Positions 29,291-39,417 of a DNA stretch of 40,128 nucleotides are shown here, piece by piece. A program made the position numbers and the translations under genes. A model generated the notes under the pieces. The model ran no database searches and was not told the DNA's origin. It was given only the letters and a program-made list of their open reading frames with translations. The stretch spans positions 20,001 through 60,128 of the forward strand of contig CAUYUJ010014606.1 of assembly GCA_963575745.1 (NCBI GenBank), read 5' to 3'. How positions within the stretch are numbered: the stretch's first letter is position 1; the number at the start of each line of letters is the position of its first letter. The stretch is from Prorocentrum cordatum. Its lineage: Eukaryota > Sar > Dinophyceae > Prorocentrales > Prorocentraceae.

Positions 29291-31030
29291 GGCCCCCTTA
29301 TAGGACGAGACGAAACTATGGACGCAATGTGCGATTGATGTGTTCCGGGGATTCAATCGGATTTCTACAGGCCTTTGCGCGGGGCACACCCTGCGTCGAA
29401 TATTGCCCACTCGGCCTGGCGCCGCTGGTCACTCGCCAATTCGCGATCGAGTTGTCGCGCGCAGGATTTTTTGCGGGGCAAAACGATTTCGCAAAATTCC
29501 GGTGTCGATTTTGAAAAATTCTGGAACCCACGTTGCAAACTCATGGATTTGAAATGTATTCAAATGTCCTGCGCGGCGGGCATTCCACCCCTCAAAACTG
29601 CTAGCTTGTTATTGTTATTGTTTGTATCTACATATATAACGCCCGAACCCCGTCTTGAAAAATTCCGGAACCGCTTCTGCCCCCCCCCCCCCAGAAAACG
29701 GCAGCGCTTTCTTGAGGCGCCGTGCAATCCGGAAATTATTCACGCGCCGCGCCGCGCGCGATTGGGCGCGGCGCGCGCCGCGCCCTGCGCCCGCGACCAG
29801 CACTCGAAGGGGCCGCCTCGAAAATCGCGGCACGGCAGCGGCGACTCGCGGACTCCCCAAGAGCAAGACAGAATGCAGCATGGAATCTCCGAGGGCGCCC
29901 CGACGCGCGAAAAATGCACCGCGCACGTCGCGCGGGGAGCACGCGCGACGGAATGCGCTCGACCATTCGCCCCTGGAGCCGCGGCGGAAGGACGGGAGAA
30001 CCTGGAACCCTTGGAACAATCAATATCGATGCTCCGTGCGCTTCTGTCCTTAAACGGGGATTCTGGGCCCGTGCATCCGCCGGGCGGGCGCAGTGGAATT
30101 CTGCGCGGCCCCGCGGCGCAACCTCTTTTCAATTCCGCAGAATCAGCGCATCCGCAGGACGGAATCCATGAGATTCCGCGGATTCCGCGGGGGGGGTCAA
30201 CGCGAGTTCCGCGGGGCCCCGCGCGCTCCGCGCGCCCAAGACGCAGCGAACGCCCGTCGATTCCGCGCGCCCCCGGGCGCTAGGGCCCTAGCAGCCCTAG
30301 CGCATATTCCTTGGGATTCCACTGATTTCGCGCATCCGCCGTCGGCGAGACCCCGCGGGGCCCCGCCCCGCGGACTCCGCGCGGCCCCCCGGCAAAGATT
30401 TCGCGGGGCCCGCGGGCACCGCGCGTCCGTCGGACAGATTCCGCGAGAACATGTGGATTCTGCTTGGTTCCCTAGAAAGAGATTCCGTGGACTCCGCGCA
30501 TCCGCCGGGGGGGCCCGCGGGGCGCTGCGGATTTTGTTGTTTCTCCTGCTGAAGTTAATGGCATTCCGCGGCATCCGCGCATCGATCTCTCGGGAAGGCC
30601 AAGCGAAATCCCCCGGGCTCCGCGGGGGGGCCCGGCGCGGATCCATGGGTTTCCGCGCCGAGGGGTTCCGCGATATTCCGCGGGATCGGCGCGATCTCGC
30701 CCCGCGCCCACCGACCCCCCCCCGCGTCGCTCGCCTGCCTCCGCCGGGCGCGCTCGCGAGAGGAGCGCCGCCGGCCACGTTGGCGTCGGGGCGGGGGGGG
30801 GGGGCGGCGCGAGGAGACGGGCCGCTGGCGGCGCCCGCAAGAGGGCGGCGCGAGGAGAGGTTGGCTTGCAGGCAGGCGCCAGGCTCTCCAAGAAGGCAGG
30901 GGCTTCTTAGAAGCCCGCCCAGCCTCACCGATTCTCGAGGTCCTCTCGAGGGGTCGGCCCCGCTGACCGGTTCGCCGCCCTTCCCCCATAAGCCACGCAA
31001 GCATTCCTTTCCAGAGCTGGGCGCGCGCCC
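29291..31030. other. Unassigned; GATTCCGCG-rich
   Basis: TTGAAAAATTC(C/T)GGAACC occurs twice (about 29510 and 29655). From 30060 to 30700 the words GATTCCGCG and GCATCCGC recur irregularly. No supported gene. Confidence 0.4.
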
Positions 31031-31890
31031 CTGAATCGAAAGCCCATGGAAGACAGGCGCCCCGGGGGCCAGGCTTTCATGAAGAAGCCTGTTTTTGCAG
31101 AGGAGCCCCCCTTATAAATGTGAGCCCCACATAAATGCTAGCTTCCTGGAATGAGATTGGAACGAAATTGAAGCGAGCCCCATCCGCGCGCGCGCTGAAC
31201 GAGCAATCGAAATTTGGAATTCGCGGATGAAAAAGTCTCAGGCGAACTCCCGTTTTGAAAAGGATCAGTCTTCAATCCAGACGGCTGTTCCATAACGTTG
31301 CGCCCCCTGCACTCGCATGCGAAGATTCATCTGGCGAGAAACTCGCTTTCAAAAAGCAGCCGCCCGTCACCCGTGCGATTGTTGCACACACTAGAACTCG
31401 CGGCCAGAAGGCTGGAGAACAACCCAAACGAGACAAGCGTTAGCTGCCACGGCAACTTGCAACAACAAACGTGGAACACGTTTGGCGATACGGAGCACGG
31501 AGAACATTGGATTACCGAAGCAACAGAAAGCGAAACAAAAAATGTAAAGTTGTTATAAAAGAAGACTTGACATTAACTATATCCATCTCTGATCGAACAT
31601 CTGAGTGCACGCGTTTCATGTGCGCTTGCCTTCGGAACATTCGGCGGCGCGTTTCAAACCCGGGGGGGGCCTCCCCAACACTCGGCGCCGTCAATCAAAA
31701 CCAGTGGGACCCCCCTCCCCCCCCAACCCCCCCCTCGGCGCCGGCGCCGGCGCTGAGGGGGGGGGTTCAAACCCGCCCCCCCCCGCCACCCAAGCGGGCG
31801 GGTGGAGGGTTCAAAAGCCCCCCCCCCCTCGGCGCCGGTGCTGGCGGCGGCCAGCAGCGCAGGCGCTGCCGCCGGCGACGGCGCGGACGC
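31031..31890. other. Unassigned; ends in palindromic G/C runs
   Basis: Mixed DNA to about 31650, then G- and C-runs with GGTTCAAACC-like palindromes (31750-31830). No supported gene. Confidence 0.4.
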
Positions 31891-31894
31891 AGCG

Positions 31895-32755
31895 ACGATC
31901 ACCACCAGTACCACCACCACCACCACCACCACTTCCACCACAAACCACCACCGCCTCCACCCACCACCACCACCATCACCAACAACACCACACAACCACC
32001 ACCACCACCACAGCCACCACCAACACCACAACCACCACCACCACCGCAACTCACCATCACCACCACCACCTCCACAAAAAAAACACCACCACTACCACCA
32101 CCAACACAATATACCACACCGCCACCACCGCCACAACCACCACAACTACCAGCAGCACAACCCACCGCCACCACCACAAACCACCACAACACCACCACCA
32201 TCAACACCGCCACCACCACCACCACCACAACAAACGTCCACAAACCACCGTCACCACCACAACCCACCACCACCACCACAAACCACCACCACACCACCAA
32301 AACCACCGTCACCACCACAACTCACCATCACCGCCACCACAAAAACCCACCACCACTACCAACACCAACACAATCTACCACACCACCACCACCGCCACAA
32401 CCACCACCACTACCAGCAGCACAACCCACCACCAACCACCACAAACCACCACACCACCACCACCACCGCCACCACCACCACCACAAGCACCACCTCCACA
32501 AACCACCGCCACAACCACAACCAACCACCGCCACCACAAACCACCACCACACTACCACCAAACCACCACCGTCACCACCACAACCCACCACCACCACCAC
32601 CACCACAAACCAACACCACACCACCAAAAAAACACCACCACCACCACCACCACCACCACCTCCACACACCGCCACAACCACCACCACCACAACAAACCAC
32701 CGCGCCACCACCACCACAATCACGACCACCACCACCACCACCACCGTCGTCCTCG
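31895..32755. repeat. (ACC)n tract
   Basis: About 860 bp of ACC/CCA with AAC and CAT interruptions. It is partly arranged in longer blocks, since CCACCACAACCACC and ACACCACC strings recur at about 280-bp distance (compare 32090-32180 and 32350-32440). Confidence 0.9.
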
Positions 32756-32889
32756 TCGACGCTCCCCGCCACCGCCGCCCGCCGCCACAGGCGCCGGCGC
32801 CGGCCAAGAAATGGAAATCATCGTCCCCGCCGCCGTCGCCAGCCGCCGCCGACCCAAGCGCAGCGCCGGCCCGAGGAGTGGGGAAGCGG

Positions 32890-33010
32890 GGGAGGGGGGT
32901 GTTCGAACCCCCCCCCTCCGTCACGAGAGGGAGGGGGGGTTCGAACCTCCCCCCTTCTCCATCACGGGAAGGGGGGGGGTGTCCGGTTCCAACCCCCCCC
33001 CCCCTCCAAG
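32890..33010. repeat. GGGGTTCGAACCCC palindromes
   Basis: Two self-complementary G-run/TTCGAA/C-run blocks and a degenerate third. They echo similar blocks at 31750-31830 on the other side of the ACC tract. Confidence 0.7.
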
Positions 33011-33540
33011 CAACCACAGAACGCGCTCTTTCAAACATCTACAGGCGTGGTCCCTATGGTTCATGTAATGTTCGTACTTGCCATAGTTTGCCTACGTCGT
33101 GCATGCGTGTTCCTATACTGGTTTCATATTTTGCTGCATGCTTCAATCCCCCCTGCATAATTTCAAATATTTCCACTCCCACCCCCATACGTGTTTCAAA
33201 CTTTTCCCATGCGCCCATTCTCCCCAAACTATTGTTTCGAACATATGTATTATGTTTATCATTTTTCTTCCTACTCCCATGTTTTGCGCAACTTACATTC
33301 GTACTTCCGTTTTTCCTTGAAATCACACTTTTGCCATGCTTCGAATTCCCCCCGCCCAGTTAACGGCACGCCTGCCCGGGGCGTTATAACTCTGGAGTCT
33401 GCGCAGGTCCCCGTGGGACCCCAGAAGCCATGCAGACATCTCTAGAGGTCTCTGGAGGGAGGCCTCGAAAGCCCAAGAAGGTCAAAAACGTCCAAAAGCC
33501 TCGATCCTGATCCTTCCTGCTCCCCGTCCACCTCCTCCCC
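33011..33540. other. Unassigned, T/C-rich
   Basis: It contains loosely repeated TTTCAAA...CCATGC words at about 30-bp intervals (33030-33350), suggesting a very old tandem repeat. No supported gene. Confidence 0.4.
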
Positions 33541-33775
33541 CTCGTCCTCGTCCTCCTCCTCCTCCTCCTCCTCCTCCTCCTCATCATCATCATCATCATC
33601 ATCATCCTCATCCTCCTCCTCCTCCTCCTCCCCCCCCCTCCCCCCTCCTCCCTCCTCCTCGTCCTCCTCCCCCCCCTCCTCCTCCTCGTCCTCCCTCCTC
33701 CTCCCCCCTCTTCCCTCCCCCCTCCTCCTCCTCCTCCTCGACCCCCCGACCCCCCCCCCTCCTCCCCTCTCCTCT
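33541..33775. repeat. (TCC)n/(TCA)n tract
   Basis: TCC, then TCA (33580-33608), then TCC with C-run interruptions. Confidence 0.9.
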
Positions 33776-33942
33776 CCCTCCCTCCCCTCCGAACCCCGCT
33801 CTGGCCCGCCCCGCGGCGGCGCCTGCTCTTCCGCAGCGAGCCGGTCGCCAGACCAGGCGTCGGGGGCGGCGCCTGGGGCGACAGAGAGGTCGTCGGGCTG
33901 CGGAAGTGTAGGTGACGCTACAGGCGACCAGCATAGCGGGGC

Positions 33943-34033
33943 TGCGCGACAAGGATGCAAGGGCCTTGGACGCCCATCTCGGAGCTCTTCCAGCGGGGCG
34001 CGGCCAGCGAAAGCGGCGGAGGATGGACCGAGG
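33943..34033. repeat. 91-bp dispersed repeat, copy B
   Basis: Gapless match to 7919-8009. On the plus strand both copies keep RDKDARALDAH and AGRGQRKRRRMDRG readable, but the middle is not conserved at protein level, so I treat it as a repeat. Confidence 0.85.
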
Positions 34034-34061
34034 AGGCAGGGATGCAGGGGTACCCTTGGGA

Positions 34062-34148
34062 AGGTTGCCCATCCTTACTATTTTTATATATATATATATT
34101 TTTTTTTATATTTTTTATACATCTTTTTAGGTTGCCCATCCTTACTAT
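34062..34148 (+). mobile_element. Intron-like AT-rich insertion between 20-bp direct repeats
   Basis: AGGTTGCCCATCCTTACTAT occurs perfectly at 34062-34081 and 34129-34148. Between them is a 47-bp A/T-only-like insert (TATATA, T runs). The 67-bp stretch 34064-34130 starts GT and ends CTTTTTAG, so it meets the basic form of a GT-AG intron with a pyrimidine tract. Removing it restores the target sequence exactly. Alternatively it is the A-tail of a severely truncated retrotransposon copy on the minus strand. Confidence 0.7.
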
Positions 34149-34804
34149 GCGGGCTGACTGTAGAGAGGGAACGAAGCCCCTGCCTTTGGTGCTCGTTTCA
34201 GGGGGGCCCGCGAGGCCGAGGCCCCCGGCGCTGTCCGATTTGGGCCTGATTCGGACCAGATATTTGGACCAGAATTGGACGAGATGCGCCCCTTCACAAC
34301 AAGGGAGACGACAAGAACGAGGCGGAGGAGGAGGAGGAGGAGGAGGAGGAGGGGAAACAGGAAGAACGAGGAGCAGCAGGAGGAAGAACCGAATGCGGTC
34401 ACAATGCGGCCCAGATGCAGGAAAAGCTGATTTCAACGTCGCCGCCCAAGGCTCCCGTGAACAGACATCGAACCCGTTTGGCCCCAAACGAGCCCCGGTG
34501 CGCGAGGAGAACTAGAGGAACAACCACGGGATGACCTGAGGAGCTGCGAGCCCTTTCCGAATCCACAGAAGTCCTTGTTTTAGCGTCTTGACTGTGCCCG
34601 TTCCGCTACGACGTCGCAGTGGCCCCGTCGTCATTTCTGGGAGATCGTTTTGTTATTTCAGCGACAGCTCGGGTCATCCGAGGGGGGAGCGGGGGGGGGG
34701 CGGCTGATAATCTAGCATGTTCGCGTTTGGCAGCCCAATGCATGCCCGCGCGCACCAGTACTGAGTCTCCCCTTGGGTGTTGCTTTCTCGTCGTGTCGCT
34801 TCCG
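34149..34804. other. Unassigned; short GGA tract
   Basis: GGA units at 34323-34352. Other open frames lack recognisable domains. Confidence 0.4.
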
Positions 34805-35150
34805 ATGGCTCCAAGATGGCCCAAAAGGGCACCAAGAGAGGCCCAGGAGGGCCCCCAAGACGGCCCCAAGAGCGCCCAAGAGCGTTTCAAGAGCGCTCCG
34901 AAAGGGCCACAAGAGGCGATTGTAGAGGCTCTAGAGGGGCGCCGCTAATTGAGGAATCCCCTCTTGTGATCGATGTTCTACAGGGCCATCATGGCTCCCA
35001 ACAAAGCCCCAAGAGGCCCCCAAGAGGTGCCTAAACGGCCCAAAGAGGCCTCAAGAGGCATCCTTCAAAGGTACCCAAGACGCCAAGGGACCCCCGAGAC
35101 CGCCAAGAGGCATCCAAGACGGCCTAAGAGGCCTCCAAAGAAGCGAAGCT
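34805..35150. repeat. CCAAGAGGCCCC-type degenerate minisatellite, second large stretch
   Basis: Same word family as 8602-8770 (CCAAGAGG, CCAAGACGGCC, CAAGAGGC). TGGGTACCTTT occurs in reverse at 35067-35077. Confidence 0.7.
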
Positions 35151-35404
35151 CCTGGGCATCCAAGAAACCTCTGGCCTTCTGCTCGCCTTTGTCCTCCTCC
35201 TGCTTCTCATATGCCTGTTCCTTTTCCTCATATCTCCTCCTCTTCCTCCATGTACTCCTCCATCCTCCCCCTCTTCTTCCTCATCATTCGACAGATGATG
35301 GCTGTCCCCGACCTTGCTCCTACAAATCCCTCGTCACCACAACTCTCCTGGGCATCGTTTCTGGATGGGCTGGTGGGGGTACGCGAAGCGTCAACAATCA
35401 GTCC

Positions 35405-35535
35405 TAATGTGAGTGAGCCTGAGTGTGAGCGAGTCTGGATGTGAGTGAGTCTAAGGATGAGTGAGCCTGGGTATGAGTGCGTCTGGTTATGAATGAGTCT
35501 GGGGGTGGTGAGTGAGCCTGTGTGGTGGTGAGTAG
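35405..35535. repeat. GTGAGTGAGCCTG tandem repeat, about 24 bp
   Basis: Irregular repetition of GAGTGAGTCTGG and GTGAGTGAGCCTG words. Confidence 0.75.
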
Positions 35536-35682
35536 TAGATCTGAATGTGAGTGCGCCTGAATTGAAAGCAAAAGAGGCGAAGGAGTAGTGAATGAAGTCT
35601 AGAGGCGTCGCAGCAACACAAATCCAAATACAAGCCTTGGGGGCAGAAACCGGCAAACCGCCTCACATCCCCACAGTCTGAA

Positions 35683-35822
35683 CCCCATGGGCACTGGAGC
35701 CAGCGACCCGCTTGAGACCTCTTCACAATCTGGGCGCGAACGGGCCCGTGATATAAACCCCCCTGGCGCCACCCCCCTTGGGGTGCTGGAACCAGAGCCT
35801 CGCCTGAGACATCATCGCAATG
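35683..35822. repeat. Diverged direct repeat, about 90 bp apart
   Basis: A CCCCATGGGCACTGGAGCCAG-like start, then GCTTGAGACCTCTTCACAAT, recurs as CTTGGGGTGCTGGAACCAGA and GCCTGAGACATCATCGCAAT. Confidence 0.6.
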
Positions 35823-35859
35823 TTATCCGAACGCAGACGAATCTATCCACCAAAACAAG

Positions 35860-38055
35860 AAAACCGCCTGGCAGAATCCATGATTTCGGCATGCGCGCGC
35901 GAGGGGCACGTTTGGTCACATTGGATGAGCATGAGTTCTTGAGATTCACAACAGCGCGAACGCATGTGTTTTGGAACAGTTTGGCTGCGAAACCATTGAT
36001 GTTTGTACTCGGGACACTCGATTTCGACATGACTGCGAAACCCCTCTGTTTTTGAATGATTTCGGGATGCGCGCGCGACGACGCGCGCGCGCACTTCGTC
36101 CCATTTGTGGCAAGGGACTCTTGCAAAGTCTTCAAAGACGAAAAATGCGCGCGCATTGCATTTGTTGCAAAGTGTCGGGGGGCGGCCGGCTGGGATGGCG
36201 TAAGTGGAAGCCTCGAATGAACGATGGGGCAGAGGCATGCGTGAATTGCACATCCAAAAGGGGGCGGATCATCCTCGGGGGGGTAGATCCGAATACTTCT
36301 TTGGGAAGCGGAATCTACGTGGTGCAATTCACCCTGCCTAAGTTGAAATTGTCAACGCCACTGCTCGCGCAGTCATCCCACCCACCCGCCCGAAACTTGG
36401 TTTGCAAGAGCCATGCAGCATGGACTGACATGACTGCTCCGCGCTGGCTGGCGCACCGCCGCGGCCGCGCTGGAGCGAAGGCTTGCGCAGAGCGGCCAGC
36501 CAGTCTGCCGCGACCGACGCGGCCGCGGTGGCTCTGACTGGTGGGGCCATCCCAACACATCTCGCGCTCCGCGCTGACGCGCGAGCTCTTCTGCGCGAGT
36601 CGGTGACTCGGGCAGGCACAATCCTCGTGGCAGACACGATGACGATATTAGCGATGCTGGTGACAACGATGACAATGACGACGGCAAGAGCAATGGCACG
36701 CGCGCGAAGGCGTTCGAATGATTTCGGCACGTGCGCGCGGAAAGGCCCGTTTGGTCGCATACGGTGGAATTGTTGGAAAGCAGATCGTTTACTTATCACA
36801 ATTTCGCGAGACCGCCAGCGCCGGTCTTTTAGGGAAAGGTTGGTTGCGAAACAAGTGGTTGTAAATGTTATCCCAGACACTCGGTGTTGAACTCTTTCCG
36901 AAACCCCAAGTGATTGGAAGATTTTACATGCGTGCGCGGCGACGTGCGCGGGTGCATTTCGTCCCTCTTGTTGCAAGGAGTTTTTGCGATAGCACGCGCG
37001 CAGGGCGTTCGAATGATTGCGACTTGCGCGCGCACATGTGGCAGCATTTGATGAACCTGTTGTTGCTGTCGTTTGAAAATGCTGTCTCAAGAACTCACAA
37101 CACCCGCTGTTGATCTCTATCCTTGCGACAATCGACTTTGAAATCCTTACGGAACCAAAATTGTTGAACAATCCAGCATGCGCGCGCGACGTCGCGCGCG
37201 TGCACGCCGTTTGTTTTGTGCAAAGAACTCTTGGGTTCCTACGACGCTGAATAAAAGGAGTTTGCGCACACTGTATCTTCGCAGAAGATGATGGGGGGTC
37301 TATGAGCGATAGCCTGGGAGGGTAAGCCTTCATATTTAGGATGGACAAATGTGCAGAACCAGACATGGAGACGGTACCAAAAAGTGGTGCACCAAGTCCG
37401 CGGGGGATGGAGGGGAGGTCATAATATTTTTCGGGGGGGGGGGTCATGTTGCGCAAGTAAGTACGATTATCTTGGAATAGTCAACTCCACTGAGCGCGCA
37501 ACTCATATCACCCACCCACCCGCAACTTGGCTTGCAAAGCCCATGCGGCGGAGATTGCGATGAGTGATCGGTGCTGGCTGGTGCGTCGCTGCGGCCGCGC
37601 TAGCCAGCGCACGCTCATGCGCACAGCGGCTAACTTGGCGCGACCAACGCGACCGCGGTGGCGCTGACTCGCAGGCCGCGCTGACGTGCGGGCACCCCAG
37701 TGCGAGTCGGAGACTCGAGTGGGCGCAGTATAATGGCAACTTCGGCAACGGTAGACACGATGATGATGAAGATGCTGACGATGACGACGGCAAGGCAAAT
37801 TAACGCACCGATGCTGATCACGCCAATGATGATGATGTCCACGCGTCGGCGATGAAGGGTGCGATATGGAATTTTGACATGCGCGCGCGGCCGACGCGCG
37901 CGACTGGCCCGCATGGTATTATTTGACAAGGGCCGTGCGCCTCCTGGCACGCGCGCAATGGCGTTCGGATGGTTTCTCGACTTGCGCGCGCGAGAGGCCC
38001 GTTTGGTCGCTTTTGGGGCCAGTCCCGTAGAAAAGAAGCAAGACTCCCTGAGCAC
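35860..38055. repeat. Diverged repeats with GCGCGC cores and a 1.13-kb duplication
   Basis: Units contain ATGATTTCGG, then TGCGCGCGCG, then GGCCCGTTTGGTC or TTCGTCCC, and recur near 35880, 36050, 36720, 36930, 37000, 37175 and 37960. A larger duplication pairs 36351-36670 with 37480-37770 (CACCCACCCGC, CTTGC(A)AGAGCCATGC, GCCGCGGTGGC, GAGTCGG). No protein is supported. Confidence 0.65.
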
Positions 38056-38102
38056 AAACACTGGTTGAGGATTTCTGTGATCTCTTTACCCAAGCGCTAT
38101 GG

Positions 38103-38255
38103 TTAGGTCGGGACTGTCCCCCTAGAGGGGGCTTTTTGGGCGAAAAATTAAAAATACTCACAACAAACAATACCCCCAAAATGCTCAAAGATAGTCGAAC
38201 ATTCGTCCCCATATTATGTTCTCTACTATCTTGCAGAGGCACAGGCCCGACTTCA
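38103..38255. mobile_element. 153-bp foldback (MITE-like) element, copy 2, with perfect 8-bp TSD
   Basis: It starts TTAGGTCGGGACTGTCCC and ends AGGCCCGACTTCA. The flanking direct repeat CGCTATGG is perfect at 38095-38102 and 38256-38263. The interior is A/T-rich. The left arm keeps a CCCCCTAGAGGGGG hairpin, while the right arm is more decayed (GCAGAGGCACAGG). Confidence 0.85.
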
Positions 38256-38387
38256 CGCTATGGTCGGAAGACGCCCGCCACCCTGCACGTGCGACAGGAC
38301 TGCGGAGCGCGCGCGTCGCCCCGTGCGGGGGCGATGCGCACGGCGGAGGTGCGGGGGCGAGATCGAGAGCGGTGCGAGGAGCTGGCG

Positions 38388-38545
38388 TTAGGTCGGGCCC
38401 GTCCCCCTACAGGGGGCTTCTGGTCGAAAACTTACAAATACTCAAAAGATACATCCAAGTGGTCTAAAAATAAGCAAAAAATCGTGCCCAGACTATTTTT
38501 TACTATTTTGGAAGATCCCCCTGTAGAGAGACGGGCCCGACTTAA
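38388..38545. mobile_element. 158-bp foldback (MITE-like) element, copy 3
   Basis: It starts TTAGGTCGGGCCCGTCCCCC and ends GGGCCCGACTTAA, with CTACAGGGGG and CCCCCTGTAG inner arms. The flanking octamers AGCTGGCG (38380-38387) and AGCCAGTG (38546-38553) agree at 5 of 8 positions, and all three differences are transitions, consistent with a decayed target duplication. It lies only about 130 bp from copy 2. Confidence 0.8.
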
Positions 38546-38719
38546 AGCCAGTGGGAAATCGGCTTCGGTTTCGGGGTCGTGTCGCGCGTGCGGGCGGCGC
38601 GAAGCCGCGCGGGCGAGCGAAACGAACGAACCCTCCTCTGGCCAAAGCCAGGACGAGGCGAGGACAGAAGTCCGCCCCGTCCCCCCCGGCCGCTTGGCGA
38701 GCGGGTGCCAGGAATGTCG

Positions 38720-39095
38720 CGCCGTGGTGTCCCGACGGTGTCCCGACGGTGTCCCGTGGTGTCCCGTGGTGTCCCGCGGTGCCTGGTGGTGTCTCGATAG
38801 AAGTCCCGATGGTGTCCTGGTGGTGTGTCGATGGCGTCCCGCGGTGTCACGGCGTGGTGTCCCGTGTTGCCCCGTGGTGTGCCGTGATGTACTGTGGTGT
38901 CCCGGCTGTGCCCCGCGGTGTCCCGTGGTGTCCCGTGATGGTGTCCCGTGATGGTGTCCCGTGATGGTGTCCCGTGATGCTGCCCCGTGGTGTCCCGCGG
39001 TTGCCCGCCATGGTGTCCCGATGGTGTCCCGCGGTGTCCAGTGGTGCCCCTGGTGTCCCGCAGTGTCCCGCGGTGCCCCGTGGTGTCCCGTGAAA
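38720..39095. repeat. 10-bp minisatellite TGGTGTCCCG
   Basis: About 35 decamers with TGATGGTGTCCCG and CGGTGCCCCG variants. All frames are open for stretches on both strands. Confidence 0.9.
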
Positions 39096-39096
39096 T

Positions 39097-39150
39097 CGAT
39101 AGTGAGATCGATAGCGAGATCGATGGTGAGGTCGACAGTGAGACCAATCG
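39097..39150. repeat. 12-bp repeat GATCGATAGTGA
   Basis: Five diverging copies directly after the 10-bp minisatellite. Confidence 0.8.
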
Positions 39151-39264
39151 AGTGGGACGCGGGGCCCTTCCCCCCCCCGAACCTCTCCTCATCACCCGAG
39201 GGGTGGTCGTATAGGCAGTATACGTGTGCCGGGGTGACGCCGACACCACCCTCCCCTTGAAGGA

Positions 39265-39417
39265 AAGAGAACTATGCACATGCACCGATTCTGGCCAGAC
39301 TCATCCTGAGCCCATGATCGGTGCATACGCCCTCCTGCCTTGGCCAGGAAGGCATATGCACCGATCCTGGGTCAAGGATGGGCCTCGCCAGGATCGGTGC
39401 ATGTGCATAGTTCTCTT
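39265..39417. repeat. 153-bp continuous palindrome
   Basis: Arms of about 76 bp run without a loop to a CCTTGGCCAGGAAGG centre near 39343. The ends are AAGAGAACTATGCACATGCA and its complement. The word ATCGGTGCAT occurs four times in alternating orientation. No target duplication is seen in the flanks. Confidence 0.85.

Noticed and set aside
32890-33010. tRNA T-loop-like GGTTCGAACC blocks
   Set aside because: They are simple palindromes of G-runs and C-runs; no acceptor, D or anticodon arms can be folded at tRNA spacing.
31471-33363. 630-codon plus-strand frame rich in His, Thr and Pro
   Set aside because: It is driven by the ACC tract and flanking C-runs. Parallel long frames exist in the other two phases, and no domain is present.
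34606-35034. Gly/Leu/Trp-rich minus-strand frames (LLGASWG-like)
   Set aside because: They recur at 8452-8757 as translations of the same CCAAGAGGCCCC minisatellite.
35812-36327. 171-codon minus-strand frame
   Set aside because: It spans the diverged GCGCGC-core repeats and shows no domain or conserved composition.
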